64,000 nt of DNA from Halomonas sp. GT (GCF_002082565.1 NZ_CP020562.1:2852001-2916000), one strand, 5' to 3'. Shown: positions 1 to 10,400, numbered from the stretch's first letter. Program-made: numbers and translations. Notes: generated from the sequence alone by a model not told the origin.

Positions 1-339
1 AAAGCACGTATTGACCCCCGCCAGATAAGTCTCTCTTCAGATGCCAATGCCTCGCTGCCAGAATTTGACGAACAGCGCCGCTTTGTTGGCTTAAAACCCG
101 GTAGACTAAGCAGCCTCTTCGAGGTGCTCGGTGAATGTATTAATGAGCATCATGTCAGTATTGAGCATGCATTAAGATGCGCCTCGACAACTGCTGCCGA
201 TACGCTAAAGCTGCCCCGGAAAGGACGGCTTGTAGAAGGAACGGACGCCGATTTTATCGTACTTGCCGAAGAGCACTGGGCCATTGATCAAGTGTGGGCA
301 TTGGGCAAAACCATTTACGACAGTAAAGCATGCTACTAA
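1..339 (+). CDS. iadA: Isoaspartyl dipeptidase, C-terminal part (truncated by window edge)
   Basis: The first 112 codons in frame 1 form the C-terminal end of an amidohydrolase-fold protein; the start lies outside the window. The fragment opens with SLSSDANAS, which matches the IadA segment carrying the last metal/active-site aspartate (TLSSDGNGS in E. coli). It ends with the usual KGRLVEGTDADFIVL strand of the composite beta domain. IadA hydrolyses beta-aspartyl dipeptides left by damaged proteins. The match covers only about the last third of the family length, so the exact amidohydrolase subfamily is inferred from these two motifs. Confidence 0.8.
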   Translation, partial: KARIDPRQISLSSDANASLPEFDEQRRFVGLKPGRLSSLFEVLGECINEHHVSIEHALRCASTTAADTLKLPRKGRLVEGTDADFIVLAEEHWAIDQVWALGKTIYDSKACY

Positions 340-444
340 AAAGCCCAGTTGACATGCTATGCCACCTTAGCACTTGAACCTGTAACGAACTTGCTCAGTC
401 AAATCGAGTCTGTAATCCATTAAGGAAACTCACAAGGAAGTCTC

Positions 445-1263
445 ATGGCTGAACAAACCAATGCAAACGTCTCCACCGAGGCGGCTTACGATTCGCGCCC
501 CTCTTCACACTGGACCGCCTGGGGGCAATGGCTGGCGTTATTCACCATGACCGTGGATCACCTTACCCGTTATGTGTTGCCGGGTGACTGGGACTTAGGT
601 TGGGCAGGTTCGTCCATTGGCCGCATCGCTTTTCCCCTCTTTGCGGCAATGGTGGCCTGGCACGGGCTGTTTAATACCCGCAACCCATTACGCTACTCGC
701 GCCGCATACTGATCATTGGTCTAGTGGCTCAGTTGCCTTATATGCTGATGCCACGCACGTCTGACGATTTTATCCTTAACGTCTGCTTCACACTTGCCTG
801 CGGCCTAGCGTTGGGGGCGTTGGTTCGCCAAGGTTGGCAGCACTATCAACAGCAGACGCTAGGGTTAGCATGGCTAATGCTTGGTGCGGCGGTAGGCGTA
901 ACCGTCTGGTATCTACTGGGTTTCTGGGTGGAGTACGGCCATAACGGTTTGCTACTGATTCCACTATTAATGTTCGCCATGCAAGCGCTTAGCGAAACCC
1001 GCAACGCGCTGAAATCGCGCTTATGGGCAGGTTTAGCCGCGTTTCCCTCACTTTGGATAGCCGGTCAAATGAATGCTTCGGACATGGCAAAGTCGTTCAC
1101 CGTTGGCACCTGCGTAGTAGTATTATTACTGGCAGCAGGTGCCGCCCAACGCGTACCTCCCGTAGCACTGGCTATGCCACGCCGCCTATGGCTCGCTTGG
1201 TATCCAGGACACTTTGCTTTAATTGCGCTGTGGCTGCTGCTTAGCGGCCAGCTTATGGGGTGA
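445..1263 (+). CDS. TraX-family integral membrane protein
   Basis: This is a 272-residue polytopic protein with about seven hydrophobic segments. It carries the TraX-family signature near residues 30-60: a MTVDH stretch, then GRIAFPLFAAMVAW and a paired Arg motif before ILIIGLVAQLPYML. TraX of F-type plasmids acetylates pilin, but chromosomal homologues such as this one have no conjugation genes nearby and their substrate is unknown. The start is supported by AAGGAAG just upstream. Its 3' end overlaps the convergent diguanylate cyclase gene by 11 bp. Confidence 0.8.
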   Translation: MAEQTNANVSTEAAYDSRPSSHWTAWGQWLALFTMTVDHLTRYVLPGDWDLGWAGSSIGRIAFPLFAAMVAWHGLFNTRNPLRYSRRILIIGLVAQLPYMLMPRTSDDFILNVCFTLACGLALGALVRQGWQHYQQQTLGLAWLMLGAAVGVTVWYLLGFWVEYGHNGLLLIPLLMFAMQALSETRNALKSRLWAGLAAFPSLWIAGQMNASDMAKSFTVGTCVVVLLLAAGAAQRVPPVALAMPRRLWLAWYPGHFALIALWLLLSGQLMG

Positions 1264-2884
1264 TGACTGATTCCGAGATGCGTTTATTTAATTCTTCGCT
1301 CATCCAGGGTTGGTAACGGCGTAACCGAGCCCGCCCCTCCATTTTGGCTTGATACATAGCGATATCCGCCTGCTTTAAAACGTCACCATGATCACACTCA
1401 GTCGCATTAAAGCAGGTATACCCCATACTCGGCGTTACCGTTAACCACCGGCTCTCCAGTCGGTACTGTTCTGATAATACCTGCTGAACATTACGCATAT
1501 AACGCTCAGCTTGCTCATCCAACTGCTCTGAAGAAACCTCTTCAAATAACGCTAGCAGTACGAACTCATCACCGCTTAGGCGGGCTGCCATGTCCTCTTC
1601 TTTTAAGCATAGCTCTAAGCGCCGTGCCACCTGCACTAATAAATCATCGCCTGCCGCATGACCCATGGTATCGTTAATCAACTTGAAACGATCCATATCT
1701 AAAAACATCACCAATCCATAGCGCTGCTCACTGCGCTGCTCATTACACAGGCTTTCTAAACGTTCAATAAATAGTCGTCGATTAGGTAAATCGGTTAAGG
1801 CATCATAATAAGCTTGACGATATATGATCGCTTCGTTGCGCTTGCGCTCAGTAAAATCTTCGATAATTGCCACCCCGCCAATCATTTGGTTACTGGCGCT
1901 CAGCACTCCGTTAAAAAACGCCCTTAACGGTATACCTTCCGTTGCTCTAGGCAGTCGATAAGTACCTTCGTAATAGCCCGTGCCTTTTTCTAATGCATCA
2001 TTAACTGCTTGCGCGACATCATGATCTGCCGAACGGGCCAGCATTCGGTAGCCAATAAGCTGTGCACGTCCCACGCCTAAAATAACTAACAACTTGTTGT
2101 TACAGTCAGTAATAGTGCCTTGCTCATCAAAGTGTAAAACACCGAGCGGAGAGTGCTGAAAAATAGAGCGATAGCGATTTTCACTTTCGCGTAGCTGCGC
2201 TTCTCGCGAGGCCATGCTTACTCGCAGTGCAATGTTGTCGTGAATAGTGCGACTAAAACGGCGGCTAGTGGTGGCAATCAAGCCTAAAAAAAGCACCAGC
2301 ATTAATCCTATCAAAACAGAGAGTGGTGATCCCTGCAGTAAAAATTGCAATTTCAGAGGCAGCAAAATTGGTATCACGAACCCTATCGATACCCACCAAA
2401 CCGAAGAAAGCGTAGTAACGCCCCCAGCAGAAATACCCGCTAAAACGATCGAAAGCGCCGCGATTTGCTCTGGATGGTCATTACTAAAGAGTAAAAGGCC
2501 TGTTGCTCCCCAGACGCAACCAGACGTAATTGCGCCGACAGCAAACCAACCCAACCAGCGGCGGTGCTGTTGGTGCGCAGCCGGTAAACGCATAAAGCGC
2601 TGTGCAAGCAACAAACGAAGACCAGAAATCGCGGTAAGCGCTATAAACCAGCCAATTAACACGCTAGCGTCCACCACCGGCCACATCGCGGCGACCAATA
2701 GCCCCCCGGCAACCACGCTGCTTAACACAGGCTGCCAAAGATTGTCGTACAGCAAGCGTACTTTTTCACCGCGCAAGCGCAATTGTGTTAGATGATGTTC
2801 ACGTTGATAGTCACTACGCAGACCGGAGGCTGTCGCTGCTTCTGTTGCGAACGCCGCATCAGAAATTATCGCGGGGGGTGGCAT
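1253..2884 (-). CDS. Membrane-anchored PAS-GGDEF diguanylate cyclase
   Basis: This 543-residue protein should make c-di-GMP from GTP at the inner membrane. About six hydrophobic segments occupy residues 50-220, followed by a PAS domain (about 235-350) and a GGDEF domain (about 370-535). The active-site loop reads SGDEF near residue 433 instead of GGDEF, a substitution often found in active enzymes. The position of the allosteric RxxD I-site holds KEED, so product inhibition may be weak. The ribosome-binding site is AAAGGGAG. The gene is monocistronic and converges on the TraX gene with overlapping stops. The input signal is unknown. Confidence 0.9.
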   Translation of the reverse strand: MPPPAIISDAAFATEAATASGLRSDYQREHHLTQLRLRGEKVRLLYDNLWQPVLSSVVAGGLLVAAMWPVVDASVLIGWFIALTAISGLRLLLAQRFMRLPAAHQQHRRWLGWFAVGAITSGCVWGATGLLLFSNDHPEQIAALSIVLAGISAGGVTTLSSVWWVSIGFVIPILLPLKLQFLLQGSPLSVLIGLMLVLFLGLIATTSRRFSRTIHDNIALRVSMASREAQLRESENRYRSIFQHSPLGVLHFDEQGTITDCNNKLLVILGVGRAQLIGYRMLARSADHDVAQAVNDALEKGTGYYEGTYRLPRATEGIPLRAFFNGVLSASNQMIGGVAIIEDFTERKRNEAIIYRQAYYDALTDLPNRRLFIERLESLCNEQRSEQRYGLVMFLDMDRFKLINDTMGHAAGDDLLVQVARRLELCLKEEDMAARLSGDEFVLLALFEEVSSEQLDEQAERYMRNVQQVLSEQYRLESRWLTVTPSMGYTCFNATECDHGDVLKQADIAMYQAKMEGRARLRRYQPWMSEELNKRISESVITP

Positions 2885-2997
2885 ATAAACTCCCTTTCAA
2901 TGAGCTGGCTTATAAACCAATCTTATTCGTTCATTCAAACTATTCCTTTAGTATCTCTTTTAGCACGTTTACCAAGTAAAAGTAGCCTAAACATGCA

Positions 2998-3025
2998 ATA
3001 AAAAAGCCGCTCCATTTGAGCGGCT
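2998..3025 (-). terminator. Rho-independent terminator after purEK
   Basis: An 8-bp GC-rich stem (AGCCGCTC / GAGCGGCT, loop CATTT) is followed on the minus strand by a run of six or more T. It lies 17 bp beyond the purK stop codon. Confidence 0.85.
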
Positions 3026-3041
3026 GTTAAGCAATACGAGG

Positions 3042-4181
3042 CTATAGTGAGCTTTCAAAACTCCACGCCACCGGCGGTGCATCAGGTAGTAATGCCTGGC
3101 AAGCACGCACTTTTTCAAGCAGCTCGGCATGCGTGTCAGCGACGACATTCACATGCGCCAGCTTACGCCCTGCACGCTCTTCCTTGTCATAACGGTGCAA
3201 GTGAGTATTGCCAATCGCCAGCATCGCGGCATTGTCACCTTCCTGGCCAATGACGTTCACCATGCAAGTAGGCGCAATGGCTTGGGTGCTGCCAAGCGGT
3301 AGGCCTTGCACAGCGCGCAGATGATTTTCAAACTGGCTCGTCACCGAACCGTCCATCGTCCAGTGGCCAGAATTATGCACGCGTGGAGCCATCTCGTTAG
3401 CCAAGAGGCTGCCATCACGCGTTTGGAATAACTCCAACGCCATCACGCCAACATAATCAAGTTCATCTAACAGCATGCGAATGTAGCTGTCGGCTGTCTC
3501 TTGAACGCTGGCAGCTAAATCCGGTAGCGGCGCAACGGAATAGCGCAAAATGCCATCTACGTGTTGATTTTCCGCCATGGGATAAAACACCACATCCCCA
3601 TCACGACCGCGCACGGCAATCATCGAGACTTCCCGTACAAAATCGACAAACGCTTCAACGATCAGCTGACGGTGACCAATGCTCTTCCATGCCTCTTCAG
3701 CCTGCTCTGGCGTTTTCAGCACCGCTTGCCCTTTACCGTCATACCCCTCAGTCACTGATTTGGCGACCACGGGGCAGCCCAATTCATTCGCTGCCGCTTC
3801 AAGCTGTTCGGCACTCTCAACGACGCGGTAAGCCGGTGTAGGAATACCCAAGCGGTCGAATAAGGCTTTCTCTTCAACACGGTTTTGGCACACCGCAATT
3901 GCGCGGCTTCCTGGGTAAACGGGCTTGTGCTGCTCAATTTGCTCAACCAGCGCTACGGGCAGATGCTCAAACTCATAGGTCACTACATCGACCTTATCGA
4001 GAAATTCTGCCAAATGCTGGTTGTTGGGATCGACAATCACGTCGCCAATGCCCGCGCTGGGGTTGCCGGTCGTGTCTAAAAACGTGAAGCGATTACCTAG
4101 CGGATAGCCAGCCAATGCCAGCATGCGACCAAGCTGGCCTGCACCTAGCACACCGATGTTCTTTGAGATGCCAGAGTTCAT
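3042..4181 (-). CDS. purK: N5-carboxyaminoimidazole ribonucleotide synthase
   Basis: This cytoplasmic ATP-grasp enzyme converts AIR, ATP and bicarbonate to N5-CAIR in purine synthesis. The 379-residue length is standard. The N-terminus has the PurK fold signature IGVLGAGQLGRMLALAG. The ATP-grasp core includes VVAKSVTEGYDGKGQAVL and the metal-binding ALELFQTRDGSLLANEMAPRVHNSGH (two consecutive stretches of one segment). It follows purE with a 12-bp gap and has its own AAGGAG ribosome-binding site, so the two genes form an operon whose products work consecutively. A terminator follows. Confidence 0.97.
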   Translation of the reverse strand: MNSGISKNIGVLGAGQLGRMLALAGYPLGNRFTFLDTTGNPSAGIGDVIVDPNNQHLAEFLDKVDVVTYEFEHLPVALVEQIEQHKPVYPGSRAIAVCQNRVEEKALFDRLGIPTPAYRVVESAEQLEAAANELGCPVVAKSVTEGYDGKGQAVLKTPEQAEEAWKSIGHRQLIVEAFVDFVREVSMIAVRGRDGDVVFYPMAENQHVDGILRYSVAPLPDLAASVQETADSYIRMLLDELDYVGVMALELFQTRDGSLLANEMAPRVHNSGHWTMDGSVTSQFENHLRAVQGLPLGSTQAIAPTCMVNVIGQEGDNAAMLAIGNTHLHRYDKEERAGRKLAHVNVVADTHAELLEKVRACQALLPDAPPVAWSFESSL

Positions 4182-4193
4182 TACCAGGACTCC

Positions 4194-4706
4194 TTAGTTC
4201 GCTTCCGCATCGGGACGAGGGTCTGGGTTATCCAGCACCATTTGAGTTTGCTCAGCGCGGAAAGCCTCGACCGCTTCACGCACGGTGGTGTCTTGCAAAC
4301 CGACAATCTGTGCTGCCAACAGGCCTGCATTGGTCGCCCCTGGTTTACCAATCGCCAGTGTGCCAACAGCGATTCCACCAGGCATCTGCGCAATTGAAAG
4401 CAATGAATCCAAGCCTTTAAGCGCTTTGGATTCTACTGGCACGCCCAGAACCGGCAACGCCGTTTGGGAAGCCACCATGCCGGGCAAATGGGCGGCACCG
4501 CCCGCTCCTGCCACAATCACTTGCAGGCCACGTTCAGCGGCGCTTTTAGCATAATCAAACAACAAGTCAGGGGTACGATGAGCGGAGACGACGCGAGTCT
4601 CATAAGGGACGCCCAGCCGCTCTAACATCGCCACCGCGTGTTCCATGACGGGCCAATCAGATTTTGACCCCATGATCACGCCCACTTTGGGTGCGCTGTT
4701 TGACAT
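4194..4706 (-). CDS. purE: N5-carboxyaminoimidazole ribonucleotide mutase
   Basis: This 170-residue class I PurE moves the carboxyl group of N5-CAIR to give CAIR, using the product of purK directly. Family motifs are all present: [13 protein letters not shown] at the N-terminus, the catalytic SAHRTPD segment, [15 protein letters not shown], and the C-terminal [12 protein letters not shown]. The start has GAGGAG nine bases upstream. It is the first gene of the purEK operon. I found no convincing PurR operator in the upstream 218 bp. Confidence 0.97.
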   Translation of the reverse strand: MSNSAPKVGVIMGSKSDWPVMEHAVAMLERLGVPYETRVVSAHRTPDLLFDYAKSAAERGLQVIVAGAGGAAHLPGMVASQTALPVLGVPVESKALKGLDSLLSIAQMPGGIAVGTLAIGKPGATNAGLLAAQIVGLQDTTVREAVEAFRAEQTQMVLDNPDPRPDAEAN

Positions 4707-4924
4707 GCAAAAACTCCTCGGCCAAAGGGCCTACTAAAGCAATCAAGCGTTTAATGTGCCGTGTGCCGCAAGCGGCTCACCAGGAAATTAGAAGGCGCAT
4801 AGTCTACCAGAGCTAGTCGCTTAGAGCGCGTTTGTAAATAGATCGAAATTTTAATCAAAGTAGCATTGAAAAGCGCGCGACTTGGCGGCATTGTGTGTTT
4901 GTCATTTCAGACTGATGGAGTCCC

Positions 4925-5197
4925 ATGAGTACGGCATACTCAACTGCTCACGCAGAAACGCTAGATCCTCCGCGAAGCAGCCCTGACCTTGATGTCAGGG
5001 ACTTAGAAAAACGTACGCGCCTCATGCGTATCATTACCCGCCTGATCGCCGTATCAGATCTGGGAAGCCGCGAAATAGCCCGCCGGGCGGGGCTTCCAGT
5101 ACAAAAGATCAGCGACCTGCTCGCCGGAAGGCTAGAGCACCTAGATGTTGATGAACTCAATGTCTTGCGTCGCACGTTAGAGCTGGAGACGCCATAG
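4925..5197 (+). CDS. Small XRE-like helix-turn-helix protein
   Basis: This 90-residue protein has a disordered N-terminal third followed by a four-helix HTH. The segment SREIARRAGLPVQKISDLLAGR (about residues 48-69) resembles the XRE HTH_37 type found in HigA-like antitoxins. No toxin gene lies next to it: the neighbours are purE (divergent) and ttrB, so it is more likely a solitary regulator. GATGGAG precedes the start. A good terminator follows at 5242-5276. Targets are unknown. Confidence 0.7.
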   Translation: MSTAYSTAHAETLDPPRSSPDLDVRDLEKRTRLMRIITRLIAVSDLGSREIARRAGLPVQKISDLLAGRLEHLDVDELNVLRRTLELETP

Positions 5198-5241
5198 CAA
5201 CAGTTGCTACCTAACGTGATCATTCATCCCTTTTGTTTGTT

Positions 5242-5276
5242 AACAGGCTTGCCCAGTGGGCAGGCCTGTTTTTGTT
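5242..5276 (+). terminator. Rho-independent terminator after the HTH gene
   Basis: A 13-bp stem (AACAGGC TTGCCC / GGGCAG GCCTGTT, one G-T pair, loop AGT) is followed by a T-rich tract. It separates the HTH gene from the ttr operon. Confidence 0.85.
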
Positions 5277-5336
5277 TCAAAACAGATAATTAGCGTTTTA
5301 AGATTAAGGGAGCATTAAGAAACCCCCTCTAACTCA

Positions 5337-5350
5337 TTGACACGCATCAA
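5337..5350 (+). promoter_or_regulatory. FNR/Anr-like site upstream of ttrBCA
   Basis: The 14-mer TTGACACGCATCAA matches the FNR dyad TTGAT-N4-ATCAA with one mismatch. It lies 115 bp before the ttrB start and just upstream of a TATAAT (5356-5361). FNR is known to activate ttrBCA in Salmonella, so oxygen control fits. The centre would be near -24 relative to a start set by that TATAAT, which is not the usual -41.5, so the real promoter may use another -10. Confidence 0.5.
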
Positions 5351-5464
5351 TTTTTTATAATACCAAAGGCGTAACCTTAGCGTATTCACCTCATTCGCCT
5401 GTAGCAACGACGTTTTATTAGCGACGTTGATAACAGCGATATTTTTATTAGCTAAGGAGGCGTT

Positions 5465-6256
5465 ATGGACGCCATACGCCGGTCGTTACTAGGCCAGTTG
5501 GCCCGACTAAGCGCGGGCGCTGCGCTAGTCCCGCTATCCAGCCTTGCCCCAGCCAGCCTTGCCCAAGCTGGCATTAATCAGCAGCCTGCCCGCCGCGAGG
5601 GCGACTCTAGCAAACGCTACGGCATGCTAATCGACCTTCGCCAATGCATCGGCTGCCAGGCCTGCACCGTGTCGTGTCATATCGAGAATGCTGCACCGCT
5701 TGGCCAATTTCGAACCACCGTCTCTCAGTACGAAGTGCAACACCATGAAAGTGGCGAACTGGCAACGTTTATGCTGCCGCGGCTATGCAACCACTGCGAA
5801 AATCCACCCTGTGTTCCGGTTTGCCCTGTTGAGGCGACCTATCAACAGCAAGATGGCATCGTTGTCGTAGATAGCGACCGCTGTGTCGGCTGTGCTTACT
5901 GCGTCAATGCCTGCCCCTACGATGCCCGCTTTATTAATGAGCGCACTCAAACTGCCGACAAATGCACCTTCTGTGCCCACCGTTTAGAAGCAGGGCTACT
6001 GCCTGCCTGCGTTGAAAGCTGCGTGGGCGGCGCCCGCATTATTGGCGATATGCGCAACCCAGACAGCCAAATCAGCCGTCTGATCAACGAGCACCGCGAC
6101 GCGCTCATGGTGCTTCAGCCAGAAAAAAACACCCTTCCCCAAGTGTTCTATTTAGGTATGGACGAACGATTCACTACACGCCCCGTGGCAGAACCCGTGG
6201 CGCTTGAAGTGCTCGACCCCCACGGCCAGGAGATGGGCTATGAATTCCACCATTGA
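5465..6256 (+). CDS. ttrB: Tetrathionate reductase subunit B (4 x [4Fe-4S])
   Basis: This 263-residue electron-transfer subunit should pass electrons from TtrC to TtrA in the periplasm. An N-terminal twin-arginine-type leader (RRSLLGQL, then a hydrophobic stretch ending ASLAQA) is followed by four cysteine clusters beginning near residues 61 (CIGCQACTVSC), 108 (CNHCENPPC), 140 (CVGCAYCVNAC) and 167 (CTFC...C...C). It resembles Salmonella TtrB along its whole length, including the C-terminal VFYLGMDERF. A strong AAGGAGG precedes the start. The gene overlaps ttrC by 17 bp. SrdB of selenate reductase is the closest alternative. Confidence 0.92.
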   Translation: MDAIRRSLLGQLARLSAGAALVPLSSLAPASLAQAGINQQPARREGDSSKRYGMLIDLRQCIGCQACTVSCHIENAAPLGQFRTTVSQYEVQHHESGELATFMLPRLCNHCENPPCVPVCPVEATYQQQDGIVVVDSDRCVGCAYCVNACPYDARFINERTQTADKCTFCAHRLEAGLLPACVESCVGGARIIGDMRNPDSQISRLINEHRDALMVLQPEKNTLPQVFYLGMDERFTTRPVAEPVALEVLDPHGQEMGYEFHH

Positions 6257-7427
6257 ACTACTCGCCCCACGCTATGACATCGCCTGGTATCCCTGGGCAG
6301 TTCAGTACTTTTTTATGATCGCGGTCTCCTATGCAAGCCTTTGGCTGGCGGCGCCCGCACTAGTGTTTGGCAAGCAATCCTGGTTGCCTACAGCACGTCT
6401 AGCGCTCATCGCCTGCGTCAGCACAACGTTAGTCGCACCGGTGGCCTTATTGGCAGATCTACACCAGCCACTGCGCTTTTGGCATTTCTACGCCTACGCC
6501 AATACGCATTCGTGGATGTCGATTGGCAGTGTGGTACTGCCGCTGTATCTGATCAGCGTTTTAGGCTTCGCCTGGCTGGCTTGGCGTCCCGCACTGCAAG
6601 CTCGGCAACAGGCAGCGGGGCTGAGCGGGTTGATCGCCAAGTGGCTGAGCATGGGCAGGGGTGCAACACCCAAAGCACTGGTTGCCCTGGTGGGGTTGGC
6701 CGCGCTGATGCTCTCAAGCGGCATTATGCTCTACACCGGAGCGGAGTTAGCTATCGTCAAAGCTCGCCCCTTATGGAACACAATTTGGCTACCGCCCATG
6801 CTGGTAGCGAGCGGATTTATTGCCGCCGCTGGGTTAATACTGGTCCTCAACCGCGTGAGTAGAATCTGCGCGCCCGACGCCACCCGGCAGATGCTCTATG
6901 TCCTGCTAGCCTTCTGTGCGCTAGCGGGGCTTATCGCGCTCAGTTGGTTGTTAGATGGCTTGAATGCCCACGTTGGCTCAGTGGCGGCGGCATTGGAATC
7001 TGTCCGTTTCAGCCCCTCTTGGCGCAGCACCGCACTTTGGGGTGGCCTTACCGGCGTTGTGCTATTTGCCAGCGTAGTATTTCTGTTAACGCGTTCGGCT
7101 CAGCGCCAGCCAGCACTGTTTGCCTGGGCATGGTTGCTAGGCCTGGTGGCAATCCACATGGGCTGGATGTTCCGTTGGGTAGTGCTGATGGATGTTCAAC
7201 ATGTAGCCCGTAACAGCGCAGGTTTCCATCACTACGGTATCCCTGCTGGCTCTTCCGGCATCTTAGGCATTGTAGGCACTTTCGGGCTGTGGCTGGCGGC
7301 CATTTTACTGATCGAGCTATTTATTCCATGGCGACAGGCCCAACAAGGCAGTCAGCTACCAGGCAACGACCAAGCTGCATCTCGCGCCCCACTCACTGCT
7401 AACAAAGGAGCGCCTAGTCATGGCTAA
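6240..7427 (+). CDS. ttrC: Tetrathionate reductase membrane subunit C (NrfD/PsrC-like)
   Basis: This is a 395-residue inner-membrane quinol oxidase and anchor subunit with about nine hydrophobic helices. The N-terminal IAWYPWAVQYFFMIAVSY and the DLHQPLRFWHFY segment match TtrC, as does the C-terminal GILGIVGTFGLWLAAILLIE. I chose the ATG at 6240, inside the end of ttrB, because CAGGAG lies eight bases before it and homology begins there. An upstream in-frame ATG at 6204 has no such support. The gene overlaps ttrA by 8 bp, so the operon is translationally coupled. Confidence 0.9.
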   Translation: MNSTIELLAPRYDIAWYPWAVQYFFMIAVSYASLWLAAPALVFGKQSWLPTARLALIACVSTTLVAPVALLADLHQPLRFWHFYAYANTHSWMSIGSVVLPLYLISVLGFAWLAWRPALQARQQAAGLSGLIAKWLSMGRGATPKALVALVGLAALMLSSGIMLYTGAELAIVKARPLWNTIWLPPMLVASGFIAAAGLILVLNRVSRICAPDATRQMLYVLLAFCALAGLIALSWLLDGLNAHVGSVAAALESVRFSPSWRSTALWGGLTGVVLFASVVFLLTRSAQRQPALFAWAWLLGLVAIHMGWMFRWVVLMDVQHVARNSAGFHHYGIPAGSSGILGIVGTFGLWLAAILLIELFIPWRQAQQGSQLPGNDQAASRAPLTANKGAPSHG

Positions 7428-10400
7428 GTCTGCTCAAGATCCCTCACGCCGTCGCTTTCTAAAAGGTGCAGCTGCCGCTGGTGGTGCTGCTACCTTTGCC
7501 GTGGGCTACGCCGACCCGTTGGCTAAAATGGCCAAAGGCATTACCGGCAGCGCAGGTGAAAAACCGCAGCATAATATTCATGGCAATTCGCTAACGCCTG
7601 AATATCGTGTCAATTTAGCGACCGGCGAACTAACGCTCACCCCCGATCAACGGGTCGCTTTTACTATTTGCTACGGCTGCACCACCCAGTGCGGTGTGCG
7701 CGTGCGGGTCGATGACACGCGTGGCGAAGTGCTGCGAGTAGCTGGCAACCCCTATCATCCACTTTCTGCCGATGACCATTTGCCAATGCGCACACCGGTG
7801 GCAGATGCATTACGCAGCGTGAGTGCTTACCAAGAACAAGGGCAAGTTAACCGCTCTACCGCGTGTGCCCGTGGCAACGCAATGATGAGCCAGATCACCA
7901 ACCCGTTCCGTATTGATCACTGCCTTAAACGGGTCGGTGAACGAGGCAGTCGCGAGTGGCAAAAAATATCGTTTGAGCAACTTATCGAGGAAATTTGCGA
8001 AGGAGGCGATCTGTTCGGTGAAGGTCAGGTAGACGGCCTACGTGACATTCGCGACCACGACACGCTGATTGACCCCGACAACCCTGAGTACGGCCCCAAG
8101 GCTAATCAACTGATGGTCATGGAAGCCACCGACTACGGGCGCTCGGATTTACTTAAACGCTTCACCTTAAACGCCTTTGCGACCCGCAACTATGGTCATC
8201 ATGGCGCTTACTGTGGCCTAGCGTTCCGCATGGGCTCTGGGGCAGTGATGAACAACATCGTCACTAATGCTCACGTAAAGCCAGATATACAGAACGCACG
8301 CTTTATCATGTATATCGGCTGCGCACCCAGCCAGGCAGGCAACCCGTTTAAACGCCAGGGCCGCTTGCTTGCACAGGCACGCGCCGCCGGCACGCTGGAA
8401 TATGTGGTGGTGGATCCCGCGCTTAATTCTGCAACTTCCCATGCCGCAGACAACAACCGCTGGGTGCCGATCCGCCCTGGCACCGACAGCGCCTTTGCCA
8501 TGGCGCTTATTCAGTGGCTATTGGATAACCACGGCTATGCAAAGGAATTTCTTGAACTACCCGGTCAAGCCGCCGCCGATGCAGCAGGGGAAACCACTCA
8601 CTCCAATGCCACCCATTTAGTGATTGATACCTTCGAGCACCCGCGCCGAGGCTACTTTTTGCGCGCCAGCGACCTTGGTTTTGCCGAGCCAGGTAGCGAT
8701 GCCGACCTACCCGTCGTGGTGTCAGAGGGCGACCTTGCACTATGCGAAGAGGTAATGACCGCGGACCTGTTTGCCGAACGCCCAGTGGAGCTTGCCGACG
8801 GCACCACCGTCACCGTCAAAACCAGCCTAGCGCTGCTGCGTGAATCCGCCAATCAGTACGACCTGGACACCTACGCTGAACATTGTGGCATTCCCAAGGC
8901 AACGATTATCGAGCTTGCCCAACGTTATGCTAGCCATGGCAGAAAAGCTGCCGTTAACTGCCACGGCGGCATGATGTCAGGCAATGGCTTTTACGCCGCG
9001 TTTAGCGTGCAAATGCTTAACTTGCTGGCTGGCAACTACAATATGAAAGGTGGCAGCGCCGTGGGCGGCGGCACCTACAGCGGCACCGGAGAAGGCCCCC
9101 GCTACGACCTCGCCAACTTCCCTGGCAAACGTGGGCCCCAAGGCGTGTTTCTCTCCCGTTCACGTTTTCCCTATGAGAAATCATCGGAGTACCAGCGCAA
9201 GGTCGCGGCAGACGAAAACCCCTATCCCGCGAAAGCGCCCTGGCGTTCATTGGCACCGCCAACGCTCACCGAGCACTTACCTTCCGCATTGGATGGCTAC
9301 CCCTATCCGATCAAAGCGGTGATTGGCTGTATGGCTAACCCAATTTATGGCCAAGCGGGCCTGAAAGGGGTAATTGTCGATAAGCTGAAAGACCCCAAAC
9401 GGTTAGGGCTCTTTGTTGCAATCGATGGGTTTATCAACGAAACCAACCGCTATGCCGACTACATTGTGCCTGATTCGGTGATGTACGAAGTATGGGGCTT
9501 TGCAGGCTCCTGGAAAGGCACGCTGGGTAAACTCTCCACCGCTTGCTGGCCAGTGGTAGAACCCCGCCAGCAAAAAACCGCTGAAGGTGAGCCGGTATCT
9601 ATGGACAGCTTCTTTATCGCCGTTGCTAAACGGCTAGGGCTGCCAGGCTTCGGCGACAACGCTATTCCCGATGCCGACGGCAATCTTCACCCGCTCAACC
9701 GCGCTGAAGATTATTACCTACGGGCGGCCGCCAATATTGCCTTTCAAGATGAACCACTGCCAGAAGCGAACGCCGCGGACATTACCCATGGCGGCATTGC
9801 CCCGCTACTGCCCAAACTCGAACGTACACTTAAAGCCGACGAGCGCGGCCGCGTTGCCTACCTTTACGCCCGGGGCGGGCGCTTCGAGGATGCCAGCGAA
9901 CACTTTGTTGGCGAACACCTGAAACATCAGTGGAAAAAAACGCTGTGTATTTACAACGAAGCGGTGGGCACCAGCATTGATACCACTAACGGGTTACCCA
10001 ACAGCGGCGTGCCCTGCCACAAGTTGCCCCAGCTCGCCAACAAGCAACCCATGCGTGAGGTATTTTCAGAGCAGGAGTGGCCGCTGCTAGCGTTTTCATT
10101 CAAATCTAACCTGATGAACTCTTATGCCATTGGTAACGAGCGGCTAAGAATGATCAAGCCGTATAACCCTGTGCAAATGCACCGCCAAGATGCCGAGCGC
10201 TTCGGCATCCAGCATGGCGACACCATCCGTATTGAAAGCCCAGGCGGCAGCGTGGTGGGGCTTGCTCTGGTGAGCGAAAGCGTTGTACCCGGTGCACTGG
10301 GTATTGAACACGGCTACGGGCACAAAGATTTAGGTGCCACGCCACACGTCATTGACGGTCAATCCCAGCCAGATATGCCCTGGATGCGCGCAGGCATCAA

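Noticed and set aside
5337..5361. TTGACA followed by TATAAT as a standard sigma-70 promoter for ttrBCA
   Set aside because: The spacing is 13 bp, far below the usual 16-18, so TTGACA is better read as part of the FNR-like dyad.
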